DNA from: JAPHTQ01 sp051747405
GTDB taxonomy: Bacteria; Pseudomonadota; Gammaproteobacteria; Thiohalomonadales; Thiohalomonadaceae
Reading direction: 5' to 3'
NCBI GenBank assembly: GCA_051747405.1
Contig: JBNJGC010000079.1
Coordinates: 1 to 11,526 of the forward strand
Length of the DNA: 11,526 nucleotides
In this document: in pieces, positions 1-6,451 of the stretch
How positions within the stretch are numbered: the stretch's first letter is position 1
Layout: each line of letters starts with the position of its first letter
Notes under the pieces: generated by a model
Told to the model about the DNA's origin: nothing
Database searches by the model: none
The model's input: the letters and a program-made list of their open reading frames with translations, nothing else
Made by a program: the position numbers and the translations under genes

Positions 1-774
1 GAGGCGGCGCGTTTCGCCCCCATCGCCGGCGCCACCAACCTGCCGCTCTATATCTTCCAGCCGATGAACTCCGCCAAGCGCTGGTACCTGGAGGAGCTGG
101 TCGCCGAGCTGCGCCGTGGCGGTAGTGATGTCTACTACCAGCCGCTGCCCGACACCAGCGATGGCTACCAGGTGCGTGACGACGCCAATGCCTACGAGCG
201 GGAGGCGCGCAAGCGGATCCCGGCGATGGTGGCGACCGCCCTGCGTCTGCTACAGCCCTATAACGGTGAGCGCCGCCAGGTCGTGGCGGAGTTGCCTGCG
301 CAGGGTGAGTCGGCGGCGGCAAGGGTTGTCGACGGGCTTCAGCCCATCGACGGTGCCCCCATGGCTCCGGCGTTGTCGCTGCGGGATACCGACGGCAAAC
401 AGTGGTCCCTCGAATCGCTGCGCGGCGAGGTGGTGCTGCTCAACTTCTGGGCCACCTGGTGTCCGCCCTGCGTGGAGGAGATCCCCTCGCTGGGTCGGCT
501 GGACAAGCGGCTGGACGGCAAGCCGTTTCGCGTGGTGAGCGTCGAGGTGGGGCAGGAGGAGGCGGAGGTGCGCCGCTTCCTCGAAGAGGTACCGGCGGCC
601 TTCCCGGTGCTGCTCGACCCGGAGGGCTCGGTCACCGACCCGTGGAAGATCCGCGCCTTCCCCACCTCCTTCCTCATCGATGCCGAAGGGCGTATGCGCT
701 ACGGCTACTTCGGTGCGTTGGAGTGGGACTCTGACGAGGTAGTGGGGGTGATCGAGTCTGTACTGAGTGATTGA
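1..774 (+). CDS. Alpha/beta-hydrolase-like tail fused to TlpA-type thioredoxin domain (5' partial)
   Basis: The reading frame is open from base 1, so the gene starts upstream; the ATG at 64 is internal. The first ~85 visible codons (NLPLYIFQP, DGYQVRDDA, then a helical stretch) resemble the C-terminal part of an alpha/beta-hydrolase (dienelactone-hydrolase-like) fold. A linker follows, then a TlpA/ResA-type redoxin domain with FWATWCPPC (redox cysteines at codons 154 and 157 of the visible frame, bases 460-471) and the cis-proline loop FPTSFLID. TlpA-family proteins are membrane-anchored or periplasmic thiol reductants, for example in cytochrome c maturation. The export signal, if any, lies outside the window. 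The redoxin call is firm. The hydrolase call rests on pattern recognition, and its catalytic Ser/Asp cannot be seen here. The gene ends with TGA and converges on the MscS gene across a repeat-rich spacer. Confidence 0.85.
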   Translation, partial: EAARFAPIAGATNLPLYIFQPMNSAKRWYLEELVAELRRGGSDVYYQPLPDTSDGYQVRDDANAYEREARKRIPAMVATALRLLQPYNGERRQVVAELPAQGESAAARVVDGLQPIDGAPMAPALSLRDTDGKQWSLESLRGEVVLLNFWATWCPPCVEEIPSLGRLDKRLDGKPFRVVSVEVGQEEAEVRRFLEEVPAAFPVLLDPEGSVTDPWKIRAFPTSFLIDAEGRMRYGYFGALEWDSDEVVGVIESVLSD

Positions 775-779
775 TCTGC

Positions 780-805
780 GACAGAGGGCACAGGGAACAC
801 AGAGG
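780..805 (+). repeat. Dispersed ACAGAGG-type repeat, copy 1
   Basis: The run reads ACAGAGGGCACAGGGAACAC and then AGAGG, just after the stop of the TlpA-like gene. The reverse complement of 2554-2579 matches it at 20 of 26 positions, so two diverged copies lie in opposite orientation about 1.75 kb apart. Sequences of this kind recur between genes in many proteobacteria; no function is assigned here. Confidence 0.55.
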
Positions 806-838
806 CGTTTTTTGTAATCGACCGCCTGGAGGGTTACC

Positions 839-937
839 CCGGCCTATAGCCGGTCGGTCATATAATCCATTCACAAAGGTATAAATGAAGACGGGCATGG
901 CTGCCCGGCCTATAGGGTTTGCGATATATCCTTTGTG
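839..937. repeat. Compound palindromic intergenic element (possible bidirectional terminator)
   Basis: Several nested inverted repeats fill this spacer. CCGGC/GCCGG (839-843, 849-853) flank a CTATA loop. CACAAAGG (872-879) plus TATA pairs with TATA plus CCTTTGTG (925-937) with one bulged base. Inside that arm lies a perfect 6-bp hairpin, CGGGCA/TGCCCG (892-897, 902-907). The 11-mer CCGGCCTATAG occurs twice (839-849 and 905-915). The element sits between two convergent genes (TlpA-like + and MscS -), where a transcription terminator is expected, although there is no clear T-tract. It could equally be a non-autonomous repeat element. Confidence 0.5.
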
Positions 938-963
938 CCCGCTGTGGCAAAGAGCTATCAAAC

Positions 964-995
964 GGTAGGATGGGCAAAGCGTAGCGTGCTTGCCA
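964..995. repeat. GGTAGGATG-type imperfect hairpin repeat, copy 1
   Basis: GGTAGGATGGGCAAAGCGTA leads into CGTGCTTGCC and forms an imperfect hairpin (GGCAAAGCG against CGTGCTTGCC). The opening TAGGATG and overall layout resemble the hairpin at 2390-2425. It lies immediately downstream of the mscS stop codon, so it may end that transcript. Repeats beginning with GTAGGATG are familiar between genes in gamma- and betaproteobacteria. Confidence 0.45.
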
Positions 996-996
996 G

Positions 997-1911
997 CTAC
1001 TCTGAACTCGCCTCATCCGTTTCGTTGATAAGCTGCGCGGCGAACGGCTTGCTCGCCTCGCCGAAGTAGATGGAGCGGTGCGGGAAGGGGATTTCGATCC
1101 CTTCGCGGTCGAAGGCGTACTTGAGTCGGCGGCGGAATTCACGTCCCACCTCCCACTGCTTGATGGGTCTGGTGGTCAGGCGCCCCTTGATCTTCACTGC
1201 CGAGTCGGCAAAGGCGTCGACGCCGAAGACCTCGATGTCTTCCATCATTAGCGGACCGAACTTCTCATCCTCGCGCAGTTCGGCACCCACCGCTTTCATC
1301 AGCGCCATCACCCGGTCAACATCCTCCTTGTAGGCCACGCCAATTTCGAAAACATAGGCGGACCATTCGTTGGTCATGTTGGCCAGGGTGGTGATGGTAC
1401 CGTTGGGAAAAACATGGACGACACCGGAGAGGTCGCGCAGCACGATGGTACGAAAGTTCACCTCCTCCACCAGCCCACCGGTGCCGTTGACGATGGCTAC
1501 ATCCCCGACACGCACCTGATTCTCCAGAATAAGGAAAAAGCCGGAGATGACATCGCGCACCAGGTTCTGCGCACCGAAACCGACGGCCAGACCGAGGATG
1601 CCGGCGCTGGCGAGGATGGGTGTGATGTCTACGCCAAATTCGCGCAGGATGATCAACAGGCCTACCACCCAGAGCATGATAACCACCCCTTGCCGCAGCA
1701 GTCGCACCAGCGTTTCGGCCCGCTTTTGTGCCTCGCTGAGTGGCTCGTCTTCGTTGCTTTTGGCAACTAGCCGGGCCTCGAGGCTCTTTAGGGCGGAGCG
1801 AAGGAGGGCGGAGATGCCCCACAGGACGAGCAATATAATGAAGATACGCAGGCTGGTATCGATAATACTCTCCCAGCTGAAACTGGCGATATAGTCGTTG
1901 AGCAGTTGCAT
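997..1911 (-). CDS. Small-conductance mechanosensitive channel, MscS family
   Basis: This inner-membrane channel opens on membrane tension and releases solutes during hypo-osmotic shock. The 304-aa product is close to the usual small MscS size (about 280-300). Hydrophobic segments lie near residues 20-40 and 70-92. The third, pore-lining segment spans about 98-130, with the family signature GLAVGFGAQNLVRDVISGFF followed by LENQVRVGD. The beta domain (VNGTGGLVEEVNFRTIVLRD, then VFPNGTI) and the alpha/beta cytoplasmic domain with GVAYKEDVDRV and a final IPFPHRSI complete the fold. The start is ATG at 1911 with only a weak purine-rich upstream element. The gene stands alone and diverges from the SDR remnant. 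The family call is firm; which MscS paralogue it is cannot be said. Confidence 0.93.
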   Translation of the reverse strand: MQLLNDYIASFSWESIIDTSLRIFIILLVLWGISALLRSALKSLEARLVAKSNEDEPLSEAQKRAETLVRLLRQGVVIMLWVVGLLIILREFGVDITPILASAGILGLAVGFGAQNLVRDVISGFFLILENQVRVGDVAIVNGTGGLVEEVNFRTIVLRDLSGVVHVFPNGTITTLANMTNEWSAYVFEIGVAYKEDVDRVMALMKAVGAELREDEKFGPLMMEDIEVFGVDAFADSAVKIKGRLTTRPIKQWEVGREFRRRLKYAFDREGIEIPFPHRSIYFGEASKPFAAQLINETDEASSE

Positions 1912-1988
1912 CGAGTGGTCTCTTGGTGAATGTCTCCCCTACAAAGCTAGACACTGCTGACAGGATAACAACCTGACACTTACAGAAA

Positions 1989-2006
1989 GAGTCGCCTGCA
2001 CGACTC
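1989..2006. repeat. Inverted repeat in the mscS/SDR divergent spacer
   Basis: Perfect 6-bp arms GAGTCG and CGACTC flank CCTGCA in the 158-bp spacer between the divergent mscS and SDR starts. It could be an operator or a small hairpin. No convincing -35/-10 pair was found in this spacer for either gene. Confidence 0.3.
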
Positions 2007-2069
2007 GCACCGGTAGCGCGGTTTTCACTACCCTATGCAGCACGATGAATCAGTAACGGGATGTAGTTA

Positions 2070-2480
2070 ATGAGTAAATCACTGTTTGTTACAGGCAACA
2101 GCAGCGGCCTGGGCCGCGGTTTTTCCGAGTACGGGCTGGGGAATAGCTGGCAGGTCTACGGTTGCAGTCGTCGCGGCTGCGACCTGGACGGGGTGCACGA
2201 TGTGGAGTGCGACCTGGCCGATTTCGGCAGCGTGGCTCCTGCGCTGGATAAACTCTTCGCCGGTGTGAAAAGGCTCGACCTGGTGATCCTCAACGCCGAC
2301 ATCCTCGGTGAGATCAAGCCGATGCACGACACCTCGCTCGACGATCTCAAGCGCATCATGGATATCAACGTCTGGTCCAACTTTGACCGGATAGGATGTG
2401 CTTCGCAGGTTCAGCGCATCCTATCTTCTCAGACACCCATGCTTGCCCATCCCCACAACAGACCGTCATTCCGGGCTTGA
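2070..2480 (+). pseudogene. Short-chain dehydrogenase/reductase, truncated remnant
   Basis: Residues 1-104 look like the N-terminal Rossmann half of an SDR oxidoreductase. The TGNSSGLGRG dinucleotide-binding loop is at 8-17, DVECDLAD is at 44-51, and the VILNA strand end is at 72-76, where SDRs normally read NAG but this one reads NAD. MDINVWSN (97-104) then corresponds to the start of helix 4. After base ~2381 the reading frame enters palindromic repeat sequence and codes for unrelated residues up to the stop at 2480. The catalytic Ser, Tyr-x-x-x-Lys and C-terminal half (normally another ~130-150 aa) are absent and were not seen elsewhere in the window. The loss of the active site and the changed NAG motif both argue for a dead gene. 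The start is ATG at 2070. Confidence 0.78.
2390..2425. repeat. TAGGATG-type hairpin at the SDR break, copy 2
   Basis: Arms GATAGGATGTGCT (2390-2402) and AGCGCATCCTATC (2413-2425) pair over 13 positions with a single G-U wobble around a 10-base loop. The element begins about nine bases after the last SDR-like codon. It resembles the repeat at 964-995 and is probably a member of a dispersed intergenic hairpin family. Confidence 0.6.
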
Positions 2481-2554
2481 CCCGGAATCCATCCCGAAAC
2501 ACGCGGCGAAGACAACCCTGGCATGGATGCCGGAGCAGGTCCGGCATGACGGTC
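2461..2554. repeat. 94-bp interrupted palindrome (CGTCATTCCGG-type repeat)
   Basis: The outer arms GACCGTCATTCCGG (2461-2474) and CCGGCATGACGGTC (2541-2554) are complementary at 13 of 14 positions. Inside are two local hairpins: ATTCCGGG/CCCGGAAT (2468-2475, 2481-2488; perfect, 5-base loop) and ATGCCGG/CCGGCAT (2527-2533, 2541-2547; perfect, 7-base loop). A further pair is ATCCAT/ATGGAT (2488-2493, 2523-2528). The element can fold either as one long cruciform or as two hairpins. It lies between convergent genes and may end transcription from both sides. Confidence 0.7.
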
Positions 2555-2579
2555 TCCGTGCTCTCTGTGTCCTCTGTGG
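2554..2579 (-). repeat. Dispersed ACAGAGG-type repeat, copy 2
   Basis: On the minus strand this reads CACAGAGGACACAGAGAGCA and then CGGAGA, matching 780-805 at 20 of 26 positions in the opposite orientation. It abuts the 94-bp palindrome and ends ten bases before the kdpE stop codon. With 2390-2425 and 2461-2554 it makes a cluster of three repeat types in under 200 bp. Confidence 0.55.
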
Positions 2580-2588
2580 CAATATGAA

Positions 2589-3290
2589 TCAACTTTTGCT
2601 CAGCAGCCGGTAGCCGACGCCCTGTTCGGTGAGGATGTATTTGGGCCGTGCCGGCTGGTCGCCCAGCTTTTGTCGCAGGTGGCCGACCAGGACGCGCAGG
2701 TGGTGGGTCTCTCCCTCGCGGTTGGGGCCCCAGATCTCGCGGATGATCTGCTGGTGGGTCAGTACGCGACCGGGTTTGGTGACAAACAGTTTGAGCAGTT
2801 CGTACTCCTTGCGCGAGAGTTGTATCAATTTCCCCTTGACCGTTACGGTGCGCGTGGTCAGGTCCACCCGTAACCCGCTGTGCTCGAACACCGCCTGGGT
2901 GCTCTCCGCCGCCACCTCACCGTTGCGCAGCAGGACGCGCACACGCGCCATCAACTCGGAGATACCGAAGGGTTTGGTGACGTAGTCGTTGGCGCCGGCG
3001 TCGAGGGCTTTGACCTTCTCCGCCTCGTCGGCGCGGACAGAGAGCACCAGCAGCGGGAGGGTTGACCATTCACGCAGCCGCTGGATGAAGGTCTGTCCGT
3101 CCAGGTCGGGCAAGCCCAGATCCAGGATCACCAGCCGCAGCTGCTGTTCGGCGCAAAGCGCCAAGCCCTGCTCTGCGCTCTGTGTCTCCAGCACGGTGAA
3201 GCCCTGGGCCTCGAGGCTGATGTGCAGAAATTTACGGATGTGCGGGTCGTCTTCCACCAATAGGATGGTGCCGGATAGTGTTTGAGTCAT
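2589..3290 (-). CDS. kdpE: Response regulator, OmpR/KdpE type
   Basis: This is a cytoplasmic DNA-binding regulator that would be phosphorylated by the kinase encoded just upstream. In the 233-aa product the receiver domain (about 8-120) has the acidic pocket E13-D14-D15, the phospho-acceptor D57 in LVILDLGLPD, S84 at the switch position and K106 in VTKPF. The winged-helix output domain (about 135-230) has LSRKEYELLKLFVTKPGRVL, the REIWGP turn and HLRVLVGHLRQKLGD, ending in EQGVGYRL, all typical of KdpE. KdpE normally activates the potassium-uptake operon kdpFABC, but none is visible here, so the target is unknown. The start codon overlaps the kinase stop as ATGA, which implies translational coupling. 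Confidence 0.9.
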   Translation of the reverse strand: MTQTLSGTILLVEDDPHIRKFLHISLEAQGFTVLETQSAEQGLALCAEQQLRLVILDLGLPDLDGQTFIQRLREWSTLPLLVLSVRADEAEKVKALDAGANDYVTKPFGISELMARVRVLLRNGEVAAESTQAVFEHSGLRVDLTTRTVTVKGKLIQLSRKEYELLKLFVTKPGRVLTHQQIIREIWGPNREGETHHLRVLVGHLRQKLGDQPARPKYILTEQGVGYRLLSKS

Positions 3291-4771
3291 CTCTCTGGCT
3301 CCGGTTGTGCGAGGGGCAGGGAAAGTCTGATGCAGGTGCCTTTGCCGTTGAGGCCGGGGTGGGCGCTGGCCTCACCGCCGTGGGCGTTGAGCAGGCCGCG
3401 GCAGATGGCCAGCCCCAGGCCGGTGCCCTGACTGTGGCGGTCCCCGCGGCTGACGCTGTAGAACATATCGAACACCCGTTCACGCTCCGCCGTGGGGATA
3501 CCCGGACCCTCGTCGCAGACGTTGATGAGTGTCTGTTCGGCGGACGCCTCCACCTGGATGGTGAGTGTGTCGCCGGGCTGGCTAAAGCGGGTGGCGTTAT
3601 CCAGAACATTGACCAGGGCCTGTTCGATCAGCACCGCCTGGACGTGCAGCAGGGGCGGTGTTTCGGGTAGCTGTAATACCAGATTGTAGGGTACCAGCTC
3701 TCGTCTTAGCCGCTCACAGGCGGCGGCTATGATATCGCCGATGTCGCTCCAGTCGCGTTTGGGCTTGAGCGTGCCGCCGCCGAGGCGGGTCATGTCGAGC
3801 AGGTTCTGGATGTAGCGGTTGAGCCGCTCGGCTTCGCTGAGCACGGTCTGCAGGAGCTCTTTACAGGCGCTGCGCGGGAGGGTGTCACTGTATTCGATCA
3901 GGCTGGAGCTGGCGCCGATGATGCTGGAGAGGGGGGTGCGCAGGTCGTGGGAGAGTGAAGAGAGCAGTGCGGAGCGGAGCTGCTCATTCTCACTGTTCAG
4001 GCGCGCCTGCTCCAGGTCGCCCACTAGCTGTGTCCGCTCCAGGGTGACCGCGGCCAGGTCGCCGAGGATGCGCAGCAGTTCATGCCGAGCCGGATCGGGC
4101 CCCTTGCCTTTGAGGTAGATACGGCCACTGACGCCGTGGCTGTCGTTGAGGGCCAACTGGTAGCCCTCCTCCAGTGGACCGTCGCTCTGCTGCTGCATCA
4201 GGCGCTGCTGCGTCGCCTGCGGCAGCGGTGGGAGTGGGTGCTTACCATCATGGCCGTAGTGGCTGGTGGTGGGGGCGCTGAGGACCACCCATGCCGGGGT
4301 GTCGAAGGTGGTGGCGATGTGGCGGCTCAAATGCTGGACGATGGTTTCGCTGTCCGGCGCGGCGGCGAGCAGCCGTGACAGTTCGTTGATGTTGGTCAGC
4401 CGCTTGACCATGGCCCGGTTCTCCGCCGCCTCCTGCTGCATACGCGCCGCCAACTTACCGCTGACCACCGCAACCACGAGAAAGAAGAGCAGTGTGGCGA
4501 GGTCACCGTCGTTCTCTACGCGCAGGCTGTAGTAGGGCGCGCTGAAGAAAAACTTGAAGCTGAGAAAGCTCAGCACAGCGGTGTAGAGCGCCGTGAGCAT
4601 GCCGAAGCGCGATGCGCTCAGCAGCACTGCGGTGAGGAAGACCAGCGAGAGGTTGGCGTGTGGCAGAATGACGTGGGCGAGGTAGGCCAGCGGGATGGCG
4701 ATGGCGGTGCTCAGCAGTGCCTTGAGCAGTGCCTGAAACTGGCGGTGTTCGGTGCGGGCCTGTAACTCCAA
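3287..4771 (-). CDS. KdpD-like sensor histidine kinase lacking the N-terminal KdpD domain
   Basis: This inner-membrane kinase is the partner of the adjacent regulator. In the 494-aa product, hydrophobic segments at about 14-37, 41-52, 57-74 and 90-107 form the four-helix DUF4118 module of KdpD. A GAF-like region (about 125-245) follows. The HisKA dimerisation domain has phospho-acceptor H275 in LSHDLRTPLSSIIGASSSLI. The ATPase domain has the N-box ALVNVLDNATRFS (N392), G1 DEGPGIP (420-426) and G2 GTGLGLAIC (449-457). Classical KdpD is about 900 aa with ~400 aa of KdpD/USP sensor domain before the membrane part; that part is absent. It was not simply missed, because an in-frame TAG lies at 4817-4819. 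The start is a TTG at 4771 preceded by GGAGG 11 bases upstream; an ATT three bases earlier is possible. A TAGAAT -10-like hexamer lies at 4814-4819 on the minus strand, without a clear -35. Confidence 0.87.
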   Translation of the reverse strand: MELQARTEHRQFQALLKALLSTAIAIPLAYLAHVILPHANLSLVFLTAVLLSASRFGMLTALYTAVLSFLSFKFFFSAPYYSLRVENDGDLATLLFFLVVAVVSGKLAARMQQEAAENRAMVKRLTNINELSRLLAAAPDSETIVQHLSRHIATTFDTPAWVVLSAPTTSHYGHDGKHPLPPLPQATQQRLMQQQSDGPLEEGYQLALNDSHGVSGRIYLKGKGPDPARHELLRILGDLAAVTLERTQLVGDLEQARLNSENEQLRSALLSSLSHDLRTPLSSIIGASSSLIEYSDTLPRSACKELLQTVLSEAERLNRYIQNLLDMTRLGGGTLKPKRDWSDIGDIIAAACERLRRELVPYNLVLQLPETPPLLHVQAVLIEQALVNVLDNATRFSQPGDTLTIQVEASAEQTLINVCDEGPGIPTAERERVFDMFYSVSRGDRHSQGTGLGLAICRGLLNAHGGEASAHPGLNGKGTCIRLSLPLAQPEPER

Positions 4772-4907
4772 AATCTCTATTGCCTCCGTAGGGGCTGGGC
4801 TGTGTCTCGGACTATTCTACCGTTTTTTATCGGGGTTTAGGGATCTGCCCGCTTGCTCTATCATCTCATCAACGTGGCGAATGGCTCAGCAGACAGGTTT
4901 GGCAGTG

Positions 4908-5741
4908 ATGAAGATAGCGGTTTTGTCCGATGTTCACGGCAATGTGCCGGCACTGGAGGCGGTGCTGGAGGATGTCGTGCGCTGGGGGGCGGACGAGCTC
5001 ATCGTCAATGGTGACCTGGTCAACCGGGGGCCGTGCAGTCTGGATGTGCTGGAGCTGCTACAGGGCGCCTGGCCCGGGGTCCGTCTGCTGCGCGGCAACC
5101 ACGAAAACTGGCTGCTGCACTGCGCCGAGCACGGTCCCGCGCCCGAGAGTCATACCTTTGAGATCGACCGCTTTGCCCACCTTGCCTTGGCGCAACTGGG
5201 TGAGGCGGTGGCTGAGCTGGCCGACTGGGGTGAGTCGCTGGACCTGGAGGATCTGGAAGGTGGCTCGCTGCACATCACCCACGGCTCACGCCTTGGGGAT
5301 CGCAAGGGGATTCAACCGGAGTCCGAGGGGGAGGAGCTGGTGCAGAAGCTGGGTGAGCCGCGGGATCTGTTCATCGGCTCCCATACCCACCGGGCGTTTA
5401 CACGCCGGTTTAACGGCACGCTGGTGATCAACACCGGCTCGGTGGGGCAGCCGTTCGATGGGGACACCCGCGCCAGCTATGCCCGCCTGCTCTGGCATGG
5501 GGGGCGCTGGCGCGGTGAGCTGGTGCGTGTGGCCTACGATCGTGAGCAGGCGATCCGCGACTTTGAAACCAGCGGTTTTCTGGCGCAGGGCGGGGCGCTG
5601 ACGCGGGTGATCTTTCGCGAGTTTCTGGAGGCGCGGATGCATGTGGGCCCCTGGCGACGGCGCTATCTGGCGGCGATAAAGGCGGGTGAGATAGGTGTGG
5701 TCGAGTCGGTGGAGCGCTATCTCCGGGGGCTCGATAGCTGA
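4908..5741 (+). CDS. Calcineurin-like metallophosphoesterase (YfcE/MJ0936-like)
   Basis: This is a predicted cytoplasmic phosphoesterase with two metal ions; the substrate is unknown. The 277-aa product has all core motifs: D8-x-H10 in LSDVHGN, G35-D36 in VNGDLVNRGP, GNHE (63-66), H125 in ITHG and H159-x-H161 in GSHTHRAF, followed by NTGSVGQPFDGD. This order suits the compact calcineurin-like phosphoesterase family. A C-terminal extension of about 60 residues rich in Arg, Glu and Leu lies beyond the usual core. I chose the ATG at 4908 because the first beta strand (MKIAVLSDVHGN) starts exactly there. An in-frame ATG at 4881 would add nine residues. Neither has a strong ribosome site. The gene diverges from the sensor-kinase operon across 136 bp and converges with the 119-aa gene 43 bp downstream. 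Confidence 0.88.
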   Translation: MKIAVLSDVHGNVPALEAVLEDVVRWGADELIVNGDLVNRGPCSLDVLELLQGAWPGVRLLRGNHENWLLHCAEHGPAPESHTFEIDRFAHLALAQLGEAVAELADWGESLDLEDLEGGSLHITHGSRLGDRKGIQPESEGEELVQKLGEPRDLFIGSHTHRAFTRRFNGTLVINTGSVGQPFDGDTRASYARLLWHGGRWRGELVRVAYDREQAIRDFETSGFLAQGGALTRVIFREFLEARMHVGPWRRRYLAAIKAGEIGVVESVERYLRGLDS

Positions 5742-5784
5742 GAGCCGGACGGGCTGATGGGGGGCCGCCCACTGAGGTGGCGCG

Positions 5785-6144
5785 CTACGGCTCGAGATCC
5801 AGTTGGCGGCTAAAACGTGCCCGGGCCTGATCCAGGGCGGTGCGAATCTGCGTGGCGGTCGCCGGGGTGAGCTCCTGCTCGGCCAGTCGCAGCCACTCCA
5901 GGCAGCCGTTGTGGTACTGCTCAAAGGCGGCCATTACCGTCTCGGCATCGAGCCGGACATTGCGCGCGAGCGTCGCAGGCGCTGATGGAGTCTCGTCGCC
6001 CAGGGGGGCGACCAGGGCGGAGCGGGGGATCATCCGCTGTCGGTTTCCCTCCAGACTGACGGCGGTGAGCGGGCCGGTTTTGCTGTAGTGCTTGCCCTGG
6101 TATTCGAAGCAGTCACCGACGGGTATGAGGGTGAATTTCTTCAT
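5785..6144 (-). CDS. Uncharacterised 119-aa protein, third gene of the glutaredoxin operon
   Basis: I do not recognise the family. Residues 1-45 look like a small beta-rich module (LIPVGDCFEYQGKHY, then KTGPLTA and RMIPRSALV). After a Pro/Ala/Thr-rich linker (about 48-60), residues 65-119 look helical and contain NGCLEWLRLAEQEL and a charged C-terminal helix ending LDLEP. There is no signal peptide or membrane segment, so it is probably cytoplasmic. The start is only four bases after the stop of the 93-aa gene, with a GGAGAGG-like element inside that gene's end, which suggests translational coupling. It converges on the metallophosphatase gene. Its place in the operon points to a link with thiol redox work, but this is inference from context only. 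Confidence 0.75.
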   Translation of the reverse strand: MKKFTLIPVGDCFEYQGKHYSKTGPLTAVSLEGNRQRMIPRSALVAPLGDETPSAPATLARNVRLDAETVMAAFEQYHNGCLEWLRLAEQELTPATATQIRTALDQARARFSRQLDLEP

Positions 6145-6148
6145 CGGC

Positions 6149-6430
6149 TCAGGAGCCTCTCCGGGACTTTAACAGGCGGTTGAGGTCTATCCGCAGCTCG
6201 CCCTTGAAGCTATTTACCAGAACGGGGGTCTCAATATGGTAGATCTTCGCCATATTGTAGGCGGCGCGGTAGGCCTCCATCTCCGAATCGGCGGTGAGGA
6301 TGTGCCGGGCATGGCCGTCGCTGTTGTAACAGGTGACGGTCCAGCCGTAGTGGGTCTGGCGGATCTGGATCGGCCAGCGAGCCGGATCGGCATCGGCCAG
6401 TTGGGCGGGATTGTTGGGTTTGTGGTGCAT
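6149..6430 (-). CDS. Uncharacterised 93-aa protein, second gene of the glutaredoxin operon
   Basis: I do not recognise the family. The protein has a short basic/polar N-terminus, a beta-rich stretch (PIQIRQTHYGWTVTCYNSDG), a helix with SEMEAYRAAYNMAKIYHI, then VLVNSFKGELRIDLNRLLKS. It has one cysteine and five histidines and no signal or membrane segment. The ATG at 6430 is the only sensible start: the frame is closed 21 bases upstream by the glutaredoxin stop, which lies in the same frame. No strong ribosome site is seen, so re-initiation after the glutaredoxin gene is plausible. Coding status is supported by tight packing between two other genes on the same strand and by a sensible globular composition. 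Confidence 0.72.
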   Translation of the reverse strand: MHHKPNNPAQLADADPARWPIQIRQTHYGWTVTCYNSDGHARHILTADSEMEAYRAAYNMAKIYHIETPVLVNSFKGELRIDLNRLLKSRRGS

Positions 6431-6451
6431 GGTTGCGCGTGGCTTGCCCGG

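Noticed and set aside
2365..2592. Minus-strand 75-codon frame rich in ATEDTEST-like residues
   Set aside because: It is a translation of the dispersed repeat cluster; such frames arise wherever these repeats occur.
5286..5924. Long minus-strand frame of 212 codons across the metallophosphatase and the 119-aa gene
   Set aside because: It lies antisense to the metallophosphatase, has Pro/Arg-rich low-complexity composition, and both overlapping genes have clear or better coding features.
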